A DNA stretch of 64,000 nucleotides, taken from NCBI RefSeq assembly GCF_004799645.1, contig NZ_CP031305.1, forward strand, positions 1,736,001-1,800,000, given 5' to 3'. Position 1 is the first letter of the stretch, and every line of letters begins with the position of its first letter. Shown in pieces: positions 17,070 through 25,657 of this stretch. The position numbers and the translations under genes are program-made. The notes under the pieces were generated by a model, which was not told where the DNA came from, ran no database searches, and saw only the letters and a program-made list of their open reading frames with translations. Origin of the DNA: Natronorubrum bangense. GTDB lineage: Archaea > Halobacteriota > Halobacteria > Halobacteriales > Natrialbaceae.

Positions 17070-17417
17070 TGGCGAAATCTTTCCATAGTGTACTCTTAAA
17101 TCCCTGTTTCATTTCGAGGACTGTCAAGAAAGAATCGAAAGACGTAATTACTATTCTTATCAGACTGTCTGAGATCAGTCTAGACAGTTCATAAGACATT
17201 CTCTTTAGTTTAAACCGTTTTCTGTTAGCCAGACGTTACGAATTCGCGTTCGGCTCAGCAAAAGCCAGCAACCAACTGGCCGAGCCAGCTCGAATCAGCG
17301 ACTGGTTGCACGCGGCTGGCTGCGTACAAGCAGCACTTGTACTCGGTATCTGAGAACCTGTGCAGTTCGGCAGGGAGTTTCAATGGGTACTATACGTGCT
17401 CTCGAGTGGTATCCGGT
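17070..17417. other. AT-rich intergenic region with nested inverted repeats
   Basis: No gene is supported. The left half is clearly AT-rich compared with the rest of the window. ACTGTCT-N11-AGACAGT at 17164-17188 is an inverted repeat that contains a second dyad (AGACTG-N8-CAGTCT), so it could be a protein-binding site. Between 17264 and 17320 there is a longer bulged stem (GCCAGCAACCA pairing with TGGTTGC plus GCTGGC). These sit between the DUF7835 gene and the HIT gene, which are transcribed away from each other. Confidence 0.45.
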
Positions 17418-17957
17418 ATGGAGCAGGTGTTTGCCCCGTGGCGGATCGAGTGGATCAGACGGGACAAGGAAAACCCCGATATCGAGGACTGTGTGTTCTG
17501 TGAACTGCCTGAACAGGACACAGACAGAGAGAATCTCCTCGTCGCACGCAGCGATCACGCGTTCGTCATGCTGAACAACTATCCATACAACCCGGGCCAC
17601 GTGATGGTGATCCCACATGCACACACTGGCGACTACAGCGAGCTCACCGACGACCAGCTGCTCGATCATGCCCGCTTGAAACAGCGAACCTTCGACGCAC
17701 TCGAGGCAGCCCTCAAGCCAGACGGGTTCAACGCCGGCTTGAACCTCGGTGACGGGGCCGGTGGCTCCATCGGAGACCACCTCCACACTCACGTCGTCCC
17801 GCGCTGGCAAGGCGACACCAATTTCATGCCCGTCCTCAGTGACACCACGGTGATCGTCGAGGCACTCGAGGAAACGTACGACCTCGTCCACGAGGCGTTC
17901 GCCGAACAGGACGGGGCCATCGTCCCCGACGAGAACAGCGCCGTCGTCTTCGAGTGA
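17418..17957 (+). CDS. HIT-family hydrolase / AP4A-type phosphorylase-like
   Basis: This 179-residue nucleotide hydrolase or transferase has the histidine triad His121-x-His123-x-His125 (DHLHTHVVPRW). Two N-terminal cysteines (CVFC, residues 25-28) form half of a zinc site typical of the AP4A-phosphorylase branch. The start MEQVFAPWRIEWIRR is diagnostic of that subgroup. Substrates in the family are dinucleoside polyphosphates or nucleotide conjugates; this one is not determined. An in-frame ATG 81 bases upstream was rejected because conservation begins at MEQVFAPWR. Confidence 0.92.
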   Translation: MEQVFAPWRIEWIRRDKENPDIEDCVFCELPEQDTDRENLLVARSDHAFVMLNNYPYNPGHVMVIPHAHTGDYSELTDDQLLDHARLKQRTFDALEAALKPDGFNAGLNLGDGAGGSIGDHLHTHVVPRWQGDTNFMPVLSDTTVIVEALEETYDLVHEAFAEQDGAIVPDENSAVVFE

Positions 17958-18372
17958 CGGTTACAGTGAGATGGGCTGCTGTCGGCACGGCCCGCCGACT
18001 ACCGACCCGGTCTCTGGAACTCGGGACCACAGACCGCACGAACGGACGGCGCGTCGTCGAGTCGAGGGGCATCGAGGACGTGGCCACTCGAGCGTGGATT
18101 GGGTAGAGCCGGTGACGCGATCGCCGCTAGCCCGGATCGAAGGGGGCTCGTTTGTGATGTGCACGATGATAATATTGTTTTCTCAACGCAATACGAATTG
18201 GGCTGTGGAGAGAGCTGTGTCGAGGGAGGTTCTGATATTCGACGCGAAGTAGGCAGATATCCGCTGTCTAATCCGTTTTCAACGCAACTGAGTGCCTTCG
18301 CCCTGTTCTGATTGTATAGAATTGGGAAGTCACCGCAATACTTATGGTAGTGGTCCGCCAAGCCAGTATTGC
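17958..18372. other. Intergenic region upstream of the VKOR gene
   Basis: I find no convincing gene in 415 bases; open frames here lack acidic composition and are short. The stretch 18160-18360 is AT-rich. A promoter-like CTTATGG at 18341-18347 precedes the VKOR start codon. Confidence 0.4.
18341..18347 (+). promoter_or_regulatory. TATA-like promoter element for the VKOR gene
   Basis: CTTATGG preceded by GCAATA lies 26-32 bases upstream of the ATG at 18373. That spacing predicts a leaderless transcript starting at or just before the start codon. Confidence 0.4.
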
Positions 18373-19008
18373 ATGTCAACTGAAAACCCGAGAACACTGG
18401 CGTTCGATTACGAGTGGGAGTACTCGCCACGCGTGTCGGTCCTATTCGGCGTCTTCACGCTTGTCGCCGTGATGGGCTGGTTAGTGACTGTTGCCCTCAC
18501 AGCGATCCATTTCTTCGCCATTCCGGCGATTCCCGCCGACGCGCCAGTGCAAGGTAGTATCGAAGTCATCACGAGTCAGTGGGCGTACGTCTTCGGCATC
18601 CCGCTCGCGACGCTGGGCGGATTCTACTACCTGACAACCATCGGGCTCTCCCTCTGGTGGTTCGACACGCGCCACCCCTTGATCATCAAGATCCTGACGC
18701 CGATCACGGCCAGTGGTGTGGTGTTCTCGTCGTACTTCGTCTATCTCCAGTTGGGCGTCATCGGTGAGATCTGCCCGTTCTGTATGGTGTCCGCGGGCGC
18801 GACAGTCATCCTGTTCGCCCTCGAGTTGGCGATCCTGCGAAAGAGCACAACGCCGTCGCTCTCGAACATGGTCGGTGACCTCGGCGGCGTGCTCGGTGAG
18901 ACGAACGCCCCGCTGATCCTCTTCCCGGTGCTCATCGGGCTGGTCACGCTCGCTGGCCTGTTCATGGTGACGCTCCTGCCGCTTCCAGATCCGGTTCCGT
19001 TCGTCTAA
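18373..19008 (+). CDS. Vitamin K epoxide reductase (VKOR)-family protein without loop cysteines
   Basis: A 211-residue membrane protein with five to six helices. The active-site pair is ICPFC (Cys134 and Cys137), next to the quinone site of the VKOR four-helix bundle. FGIPLATLGG is the characteristic segment after the loop. The two conserved loop cysteines are absent; the region reads GSIEVITSQWAYVFGIP and the protein holds only the CxxC pair. VKORs pass electrons from thiol proteins to quinone and support disulfide formation, so this version would need an external partner for the missing relay. About 283 non-coding bases follow, before the convergent tRNA-modification gene. Confidence 0.87.
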   Translation: MSTENPRTLAFDYEWEYSPRVSVLFGVFTLVAVMGWLVTVALTAIHFFAIPAIPADAPVQGSIEVITSQWAYVFGIPLATLGGFYYLTTIGLSLWWFDTRHPLIIKILTPITASGVVFSSYFVYLQLGVIGEICPFCMVSAGATVILFALELAILRKSTTPSLSNMVGDLGGVLGETNAPLILFPVLIGLVTLAGLFMVTLLPLPDPVPFV

Positions 19009-19291
19009 GCCGCTTTCTTCCTGTCAGTTATGTCGCTTGCTCAGACCGGTGAACCGTCCGAACCGACCGTCACTGTCGAGTAATTTGGACGATCCATGGT
19101 CCGTTTGAGTTTTTCCACCGCGACTCGAGACACGAAGACCGCTCGCTGTGGCTGCTGTTGCTCGGTGGGCTGTTTCTTCCCACTCCGCTGAAATGCCGTC
19201 GACGAACTTGCCACTCGGTGAGCAGGTGCGTCGACGGTAGAATCATGCACTCGAGGTCGGAACCGACGTCGAAATACTCGACACCGGGTCG

Positions 19292-20545
19292 CTATACCGG
19301 CTTGCCGAACGCGTACATCGTCTCGTGGGCCGTAATTTCGAGGTCGACGAAATCGCCGGGCTCGAGGCCGTACTCGCTGGCGTTCTGGACAATAACCTGT
19401 CGGTAGGCCGAGTCTCGACACTTCACGGAGTCGGCAGTCCCCTCCTCGACGACGAGAACGTCTTCGCGTGTCTCGCCGACCATGTCGGCGTAGGCGTCGG
19501 CGACGATCTCCCGTTTTGCGGCGCTCATCTCCTTCGAACGCTCCTTTTTGATCGTCCCACCCAGCCCTTTCATGTCGGCGGCGTCGGTGCCCGGCCGCTT
19601 GGAGAATCGGGTGACGTTGATCTTCTCCGGTCGGGTCTCTCGGAGCAGAGCCATCGACTGGGCGTGGTCGTGGTCGCTCTCGGTCGGGAAGCCGACGATG
19701 AAGTCCGTCGAAAGCGTCCAGTACTCGAGTGCGTCGTCGAACGTCTCGACGACCTCGAGATACTCACTGACCTGATGTTGGCGGCGCATATCCCCGAGGA
19801 CATCGTTCGATCCCGACTGAACGGGTGCGTGGAGGAAGTCGTACAGTTCGTCGTGTTCGGCGAAGACCGCAGCGAGTTCCTCGCGGATGCCGTGGACGCC
19901 TTTCGGGTTGGCCATCCCGACACGGACGCGGAAATCGCCCTCGATCTCGCAGATGTGCTCGAGCAGCCGGTGGAGTTTGCGTTCGCCTTCGTCCCAGCCG
20001 TAGACGCCAGTGTCTTGGCCCGTAATGCGAATCTCCTTTGCACCGGCGTGGATCAGTGCGCGGGCTTTCGCGACGTTTTCTTCGATCGATGGCGAGTCGA
20101 TCTTCCCTGTTGCGTGTTTGGTGATACAGTACGAGCAGTCTGACATACAGCCGCGAGCGATGGGCAGAATACCGACGACGCCGTCGAGGATCGGCTCGGC
20201 GTCGGGAGTCGTGGTCGGACACTCGCCGTTGGTGACGGCTTCAGGAACCTCGTCCCAATGGAGCACCTGTCCGTCGATATCTGCCTGCGCGAACTCCTCG
20301 CCCTGTGCGAGGGCCATACAGCCCGTAATGAAGAGGTCTGCAGTTTCTTCGGAGAGCTCCTCGGCTCGACGGAGCATGTTCCGTTCGGTCTTCTCGACGA
20401 CGGTACAGGTGTTCAAAATGGCGACGTCAGCGTCGTCCAGCCCATCGACCCGGTAGTGGCCCGCATCGCGGAGCCGTCGCTCGATCTCACGGCTCTCTCC
20501 GCGATTCGACGTACAGCCGTAGGTTTCGATGTGATAGCGGGCCAT
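19292..20545 (-). CDS. tRNA (t6A37)-methylthiotransferase, MtaB/CDKAL1 type
   Basis: A radical-SAM enzyme that converts t6A to ms2t6A at position 37 of ANN-decoding tRNAs. The 417-residue chain has the N-terminal UPF0004 domain with three cysteines (ETYGCTSN, LNTCTV, ITGCMA) for an auxiliary 4Fe-4S cluster. The radical-SAM CxxxCxxC is in ARGCMSDCSYC near residue 145, and a C-terminal TRAM domain (EDVLVVEEG to DFVDLEITAHETM) binds tRNA. I chose MARYHIETYGC as start because the upstream in-frame extension is outside the domain. Confidence 0.94.
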   Translation of the reverse strand: MARYHIETYGCTSNRGESREIERRLRDAGHYRVDGLDDADVAILNTCTVVEKTERNMLRRAEELSEETADLFITGCMALAQGEEFAQADIDGQVLHWDEVPEAVTNGECPTTTPDAEPILDGVVGILPIARGCMSDCSYCITKHATGKIDSPSIEENVAKARALIHAGAKEIRITGQDTGVYGWDEGERKLHRLLEHICEIEGDFRVRVGMANPKGVHGIREELAAVFAEHDELYDFLHAPVQSGSNDVLGDMRRQHQVSEYLEVVETFDDALEYWTLSTDFIVGFPTESDHDHAQSMALLRETRPEKINVTRFSKRPGTDAADMKGLGGTIKKERSKEMSAAKREIVADAYADMVGETREDVLVVEEGTADSVKCRDSAYRQVIVQNASEYGLEPGDFVDLEITAHETMYAFGKPV

Positions 20546-20611
20546 TCGCGTATCCGCTTCTCCGCGCTCGTCGGGCAAAAGCGCGACGGATTCCCGCGCT
20601 CGTGTGGCTGT

Positions 20612-20803
20612 TCACTCGTCCGAGTGATCACCACTCGAGGCCAGCGACCAGAGTACGAGCGCTCCGATGACGACGACGCCGATGGCTGTCGCTGCCATCG
20701 CCGAGAGTTCGATACCAAAAAACCCGAGTACCGTTCGCAGTTCGACGAGCACCACGATCAGAAAGGCGATCACCAGGAGCAACTGCACACGCGAGAGAGC
20801 CAT
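20612..20803 (-). CDS. Two-helix small membrane protein, CbaC-like
   Basis: A 63-residue protein starting MALSRVQLLLVIAFLIVVLV with two membrane helices (about residues 6-27 and 34-55) and an acidic tail (SSGDHSDE). The ELRTVLGFFGIEL loop resembles small haloarchaeal proteins sometimes named CbaC after a terminal-oxidase subunit. No oxidase genes lie nearby, so that role is not supported here. A GTG start 15 bases upstream is an alternative. It ends 66 bases upstream of the methylthiotransferase start on the same strand. Confidence 0.65.
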   Translation of the reverse strand: MALSRVQLLLVIAFLIVVLVELRTVLGFFGIELSAMAATAIGVVVIGALVLWSLASSGDHSDE

Positions 20804-21014
20804 CGAACGAACACCCACTGTCCGTCTGTATGCTCACACACATATAGTTTCGCCGGCATATCCGCCCACGTCACGGATCGATGGCGGTTCGGACGCATAC
20901 GAACGGACGGCGGACCAGGCGAGTGAGGGGTTTCATACGGACTGTTGTAATCAATTACCGCCGATCACGGACCCCACCGCGGGTGATCGGCGGTACATCG
21001 GTACAGCAGGCCGA

Positions 21015-22079
21015 TCAGGATCGCTCGTCGTAGGCGGTTTCCCGGTCATCATCCAGGACGAACGGTCCCTCTTCCGGCGTCCGCCTCGTCACGTTTGCAG
21101 CACGCAGGACGTAGGCGGTGAGCACGGCGTACGGGGCGAGTGCGATGGTGTACGCGAGGCTAATGAAAACCGTCAGTGGGGTGTAGCCAAAGACGGTGAC
21201 GTCTGGAAAAAGCCCGGTGTCGAGGGCGAGCAACACGTAGGTGATGAAGACGATAATCGGCAGGGAGACAGTCAGCAGCGTCGTCGAGAGGTCCGAGAGC
21301 TCGAGTTTGTAATAGAGCGTCTTGAAGTACTCCCTGCTCACCATCTGCCTGCGGAGCATTCTCACGATATCGTCGATAGCCGCTCGTTCGGCCGAAGTGA
21401 GTTCGTCCCCGTACTCGGTGCGGATGCGCCGTGACTGATAGAGCTGCCACGACGAGTCATAGTTCAGCCCCGTCAGCAGTTCGTCCGTGGAGCCGTCGGG
21501 AACGCGGGAGAGCGTCGTCAGCACCTCTTCGGTGTTCATCTGGATGTCTCGCTGGAGACGCTCGATCTCGCTACGGTACTCCCGGTCGCTGGTTCCGTCG
21601 ATCGACTGCAGGTCGTTGGCCCGACCCTTGATCGATCGGAGGACAACAGCCATGAACTGCCCCGGTCGCGCCGGACTAACGTCTACGATATCGTGCTCCT
21701 CGATCTCCTCCTGGAAGTCGATGATCGTGTCGACCCGTTCCGACTGGTTGCCGAGCGAGGTTAGTTCTTGAGAGATTCCAACGGCCGCGATCGAGACGAC
21801 GATCGAGACCAGCAGTATCGTCCCGCTGAGTAGGGTGTTAAACACGGTCTGCACCATCGTCGTCTCGGCCAGCAGCTCCTGGTACTCGATCGGCCAGATA
21901 CCGCCCATCGCCAGCAGGATCGCGAAGACGGTTGCGAGGAGTGCAGTCGCCACCCGCTCTCGATTGCCGTCGAACAGGATCCACCGTTTGAGTCGGTTTT
22001 CGCTCGAGCGGTCGAGTCGACCGCGAGAGGTACCGATACGGTCACGGAGGGACTGCAGGGCAGAGTCACCATCGGCCAT
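21015..22079 (-). CDS. Four-helix membrane protein with a long cytoplasmic coiled coil (paralogue 1)
   Basis: A 354-residue protein: a cytoplasmic head (to about 38), two membrane helices (about 44-60 and 78-105), a long acidic helical region (about 110-255), then two more helices (about 270-300 and 305-335). The block SREYFKTLYYKLELSDLS and the end TPEEGPFVLDDD recur in the protein at 45264-46289 (EHFKTLYFQWELINLS and MGPFILRE), so the two are paralogues. I recognise no named family, and the function is unknown. It lies 67 bases downstream of the AI-2E-type permease on the same strand. Confidence 0.8.
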   Translation of the reverse strand: MADGDSALQSLRDRIGTSRGRLDRSSENRLKRWILFDGNRERVATALLATVFAILLAMGGIWPIEYQELLAETTMVQTVFNTLLSGTILLVSIVVSIAAVGISQELTSLGNQSERVDTIIDFQEEIEEHDIVDVSPARPGQFMAVVLRSIKGRANDLQSIDGTSDREYRSEIERLQRDIQMNTEEVLTTLSRVPDGSTDELLTGLNYDSSWQLYQSRRIRTEYGDELTSAERAAIDDIVRMLRRQMVSREYFKTLYYKLELSDLSTTLLTVSLPIIVFITYVLLALDTGLFPDVTVFGYTPLTVFISLAYTIALAPYAVLTAYVLRAANVTRRTPEEGPFVLDDDRETAYDERS

Positions 22080-22146
22080 CCGTGGATGTCCGACATCCTC
22101 GAGTAACAAATAGGCGACACCGGCACTGAACGATGACGCACCTCGA

Positions 22147-23187
22147 TCACGTCTCGGTCGATCCGGACCCGTCCTCGAGTCGATCATAGTTCTCATTGAC
22201 GACCTTGAGCGTCGCGAGCAGGGCACCGAGGAGCACGGGACCGAAGAACAGCCCCATGATGCCGAAGGCGTAGATCCCGCCGAGGACGCCGAGGATGATG
22301 ACTGCTGGATTGATTTCGGCGTAGCGATCGACGACGATCGGCCGTAGGTAATCGTCTGCAACCCCGACGACGATAGCGCTGTAGACGGCAAGCCCCAGTG
22401 CGAGGAGCGGTTCGCCGGTCAACAGGAGGTAGCCGACAGCCGGTCCCCAGACGAGAAACGCCCCGATCAACGGCACGAGCGAAAGGATAACCATGATGAA
22501 CGTCCAGAACGCGGCGTTGGGGATGCCGGTCGCGAATAGCCCCAGACCGGCGATGACGCCTTCGACGATCGCAATCAGGACGTGGCCGGCCAGGACAGCC
22601 CACATGACTTCGTTCAGTTCGCCATAGAGGTCGTTCTGAACGTCCTCGGGAAGTGGGGTCGTCTCTCGGAGCCAGGCCATCAGATTATCGCCATCCTTGA
22701 GCAGGTAGTAGAGGAGAAACAGCGCCAGCCCAAGGCCGATCAGCGCGTGGGTGACCACGCTGAACCAGGCCGTTGTCTGTTCGATGATGATGGTCCCGAT
22801 CTGCTCTGCGGAGTCGACAAACGTCTCCGTCAGATCGATCTCGAACCCCGTCTCGTCTTCGACCCATGCCTCGAACTCGGCTACCTGTAGTGTTTCGGGA
22901 TCGAGTTCCTGGACGAGTGCGGCGGCGTCGTCGGCGACGACGAGGGCGACCAGTACGAACGGAACGATGAACGCGACGATCGAAAGCAAGACCAGCGTAA
23001 ACGCCGCAATCGTCGGCGAAACGTAGCTCTCGAGTCGGGCCTGTAACGGATAGCAGATGAAGGCGATGAGCACGGCTCCGAGAACGAACTGCAAAAACGG
23101 TGTGACTAGTTGCCACGAAAGATACGCTAAAACGACGACGAGTGCCAGGAGATACCCTCTACTCAGGTTCACAGTATGCGTCTCCAC
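22147..23187 (-). CDS. AI-2E family transporter
   Basis: This 346-residue polytopic membrane protein is of the AI-2E (PerM/TqsA/YtvI) family. Two N-terminal helix pairs are followed by a roughly 90-residue soluble insertion (ELDPETLQVAEFEAWVEDE). The conserved second half holds ALFLLYYLLKDGDNLMAWL, WAVLAGHVLIAIVEGVIAGLG and DYLRPIVVDRYAEINPAVI with the family PxxxG pattern GILGGIYAFGIMGLFFGPV-like. Members export small molecules or act as Na+/H+ antiporters in halophiles. The specific solute is unknown. It probably shares a transcript with the downstream coiled-coil membrane protein. Confidence 0.9.
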   Translation of the reverse strand: METHTVNLSRGYLLALVVVLAYLSWQLVTPFLQFVLGAVLIAFICYPLQARLESYVSPTIAAFTLVLLSIVAFIVPFVLVALVVADDAAALVQELDPETLQVAEFEAWVEDETGFEIDLTETFVDSAEQIGTIIIEQTTAWFSVVTHALIGLGLALFLLYYLLKDGDNLMAWLRETTPLPEDVQNDLYGELNEVMWAVLAGHVLIAIVEGVIAGLGLFATGIPNAAFWTFIMVILSLVPLIGAFLVWGPAVGYLLLTGEPLLALGLAVYSAIVVGVADDYLRPIVVDRYAEINPAVIILGVLGGIYAFGIMGLFFGPVLLGALLATLKVVNENYDRLEDGSGSTET

Positions 23188-23452
23188 GAAGGAGCGGATA
23201 AAACTGGGGCCAGAACTGTTGTATGTGGTCGCGTTGGTCCCGTTTGCCGTTCTCGATGTCGGGGGTACTCACTTGCTCAGCCAACTCGGGCGTCGACAGC
23301 GCAGTTGAGTCGTGTCGTTCCCATGCTCGAGTGTTGTCGGAGCCGAGAGACAACTGCGGTCGCCTGAGCGATGCGACGCCCAACGCAGTTGATGGATCAG
23401 CAGTCCGGAAACCAGTGTGTCTCGAGACGCGCCGTCGTTCCGGGAGGCCAGG

Positions 23453-24181
23453 TTACAGCTCGATGACGGCCTCGAGTGCGATATCGATCGCGCGAGCGAC
23501 GTTGTTTTTGGCCTTCTCGGGGAGTTCGTCGTCTTCGGTGTCGGTGCCTTTCTGGGTGCCCTCGACGAGGTTGCCGTCGACGGTACAGATCGCGCCGGCA
23601 CGAAGGCCCTTCCGGCGAGCCAGCGAGAAGACGGCGGCGGCTTCCATCTCGACTGCGAGGAGGCCGGCAGCCTCCCAGTCGGCGACGGCCGCCTCGGATT
23701 CGGCGTAGTAGGCGTCATCAGAGGCGATGGGGCCGACGTGAACGTCTTCATCGTTTGCTTCCGCAGAGTCGACCAGCGCCGACAGCACGTCGTAATCCGG
23801 GACGGCGGGGTATTCGACGGCTTCGTACCGTTTCGTGGTCCCCTCGTTTTTGGCAGCGCCGGTTGCGACGACCATGTCGCCGATCTCGATGTCGGACTGG
23901 AGTGCGCCGGTCGTGCCGACGCGGATGAACGTCTCGACGCCGACGTTTGCCAGTTCCTCGATCGCGATGGCTGCGGACGGACAGCCGATCCCGGTCGAGC
24001 AGATCGTCAGCTCTTGCCCCTCATACATTGCGTTGACGACCTTGTACTCGCGGTTTTCGGCGACTGTCTCGGCGTCGTCACAGTGGCTGGCGATTCTGTC
24101 GACGCGGCCGGGGTCACCCGGGATGAGTACGCGATCGGTCAAGTCTCCTTCGTCGACCAGCAGGTGTGGTTGGGTTGCCAT
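23453..24181 (-). CDS. Nucleoside phosphorylase, probable guanosine phosphorylase
   Basis: Splits a nucleoside with phosphate into base plus ribose-1-phosphate. The 242-residue chain has the PNP/UDP family motifs: GDPGRVDRIA (phosphate loop), STGIGCPSAAIAIEEL, IRVGTTGALQ and VEMEAAAVFSLA (ribose and base binding). It begins MATQPHLLVDEGDL. Sequence alone does not separate uridine from purine specificity. In haloarchaea with a linked ribose-1-phosphate kinase and ribose-1,5-bisphosphate isomerase, both present 0.6-3.4 kb upstream here, the phosphorylase acts on guanosine. Confidence 0.9.
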   Translation of the reverse strand: MATQPHLLVDEGDLTDRVLIPGDPGRVDRIASHCDDAETVAENREYKVVNAMYEGQELTICSTGIGCPSAAIAIEELANVGVETFIRVGTTGALQSDIEIGDMVVATGAAKNEGTTKRYEAVEYPAVPDYDVLSALVDSAEANDEDVHVGPIASDDAYYAESEAAVADWEAAGLLAVEMEAAAVFSLARRKGLRAGAICTVDGNLVEGTQKGTDTEDDELPEKAKNNVARAIDIALEAVIEL

Positions 24182-24298
24182 ACGCTCTGATTCCCGTGGT
24201 GGCGAGAAAAAAGGTTCGAGGGCGAGCCCCGAAATCGCGAGTTCGGCGCTCGTCACTCACATCCCACTCTATCTGAGAGCGCGGCGGATTCCGCGCTG

Positions 24299-24601
24299 TC
24301 AGTTCATCTGACGCACGTCGATTCGTCCTGCCCGAACCGTCACCAGCACGTCTTCGACCGCGAACTCGATGGTCCCCGCTTCCCGGCGCCGCCCCGTTTG
24401 CGTGTCCGCAAAGAGGGCATCGAGTGCATCAGGGTCGATGTAATCGTACAGGCACGTATCGGTTTCCTCGACGCGCTCTCCGTGGTACTGTGCCAGCGCC
24501 GTTGCAACGGCGATACTTGGCGATTCCTCCGCACCTCGCTCGTACTGGATGTGGCGTTTAAACTCACACCCATGGGACTCCCTAATCCTTCCTTCCGTCA
24601 T
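24299..24601 (-). CDS. HalOD1 output-domain protein
   Basis: A 100-residue protein made mainly of the haloarchaeal HalOD1 domain: IAVATALAQYHG, then LYDYIDPDALDALF, then EFAVEDVLVTVRAGRIDV. HalOD1 is found alone or fused to receiver domains and is assumed to be an output module of signalling, with no known biochemistry. It lies between the nucleoside phosphorylase and sugar-kinase genes on the same strand, with about 120-140 bases on each side. A regulatory link to nucleoside use is possible but is inferred from position only. Confidence 0.85.
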   Translation of the reverse strand: MTEGRIRESHGCEFKRHIQYERGAEESPSIAVATALAQYHGERVEETDTCLYDYIDPDALDALFADTQTGRRREAGTIEFAVEDVLVTVRAGRIDVRQMN

Positions 24602-24741
24602 GTCTCTCCGTCACGTCTCCGTGACTCTCTACTCGAGTGGGCAACGGCGTCGTGTATATAACTACCGTCAGACAACGTCCGGTGAGAACCGCCAGACTGC
24701 GCCGGATTCGGCCAAAACCCATCATCGTAAATATGTGTTGG

Positions 24742-25620
24742 CTATGATCTGTCTGCGAGAAACGCGTCGACCTCGGCTCGCGTTGGCGCGCTCCGTGCGC
24801 CGTCTCGGCCGGCTGTGAGCGCTCCACAGGCGTTTGCGTACGCGAGTGCGTCCTCGAGGTCGCCATCCTCGAGTCGGGTTCGGAGAAAGCCCGCGGCGAA
24901 CGCATCTCCTGCACCGGCCGTGTCGACGGGATCGATGTCGAACCCGGGATGAGTGTACGTTCCGTCGGGAGCCCAGAGTTCCGCGCCATCGCCGCCGGCA
25001 GTGACGACGACGATCCGTTCGTCGCCGTGTTCGATGACGTCTCCGGCTAGCGCGGTCGCCTCGCGCTCGGTGACAAACAGGATGTCAGCGGCCGAAACCG
25101 TCGCATCGTACTCGCGGTCGCCAACGCGACGACCGGGGTCGAAACTAACCGTCACGCCGGCCGCTGTCGCAATTTCGGCGATAGCCGCAGCGGTCTCGGG
25201 CTGCTGGCTCGTGAGATGAACGTGATCGGCCGTACGGATGCGTGGCGGCTCGAGGTCTGCCGGCTGGATGGCTTCGTTGACGCCGTCGGTGCCCAGTATC
25301 GAGACCTCGCCGGCGTCGTCGACGAGCAGATACTTGACGGCTGTTTCGGCTCCCTCGATGACACGCAGTCCCGACAGCGAGACCCCTGCGTCTTCGAGGT
25401 CGCGTCTGGCCAGCAGGCCGTTGTCATCGTCGCCAATGCTGCCGATCAGCCCGGTTTCGACCTCGAGGTCGGCGAGTGCGACAGCGACGTTTGCAGCACT
25501 CCCACCACCGGACTGGCGTTGAGAGCGGATCGTCGCCTCACCGTCGGCTTCGGGGAGGCGATCGACACGAAGCGTCACGTCCCAGTTGACGTGGCCAGCA
25601 GTGAGTACGGAGGGTCCCAT
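24742..25620 (-). CDS. PfkB-family kinase, probable ribose-1-phosphate kinase
   Basis: A 292-residue ribokinase-type enzyme. The N-terminal substrate motif is QSGGGSAANVAVAL and the C-terminal anion hole and catalytic Asp are in DTAGAGDAFAAGF. Lid strands TVRSQ and the GTDGVNEAI segment fit nucleoside or sugar kinases. Given the linked phosphorylase and ribose-1,5-bisphosphate isomerase, the best assignment is ATP-dependent phosphorylation of ribose-1-phosphate to ribose-1,5-bisphosphate, as known in haloarchaea. Family membership is certain; the substrate is inferred from context. Confidence 0.85.
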   Translation of the reverse strand: MGPSVLTAGHVNWDVTLRVDRLPEADGEATIRSQRQSGGGSAANVAVALADLEVETGLIGSIGDDDNGLLARRDLEDAGVSLSGLRVIEGAETAVKYLLVDDAGEVSILGTDGVNEAIQPADLEPPRIRTADHVHLTSQQPETAAAIAEIATAAGVTVSFDPGRRVGDREYDATVSAADILFVTEREATALAGDVIEHGDERIVVVTAGGDGAELWAPDGTYTHPGFDIDPVDTAGAGDAFAAGFLRTRLEDGDLEDALAYANACGALTAGRDGARSAPTRAEVDAFLADRS

Positions 25621-25657
25621 TCGATGCTACAGCAAAACGGCGGGGGTCAAAAAAAGT

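Noticed and set aside
17262..17330. Possible tRNA-like cloverleaf
   Set aside because: A bulged stem is present, but I see no T-loop TTCRANNC with pairing arms and no acceptor stem.
19080..19200. Short frame containing DRSLWLLLLGGLFLPTPL
   Set aside because: The phrase looks like a membrane-helix remnant, but there is no start codon in frame, no matching flank and no family I recognise; it may be decayed sequence or chance.
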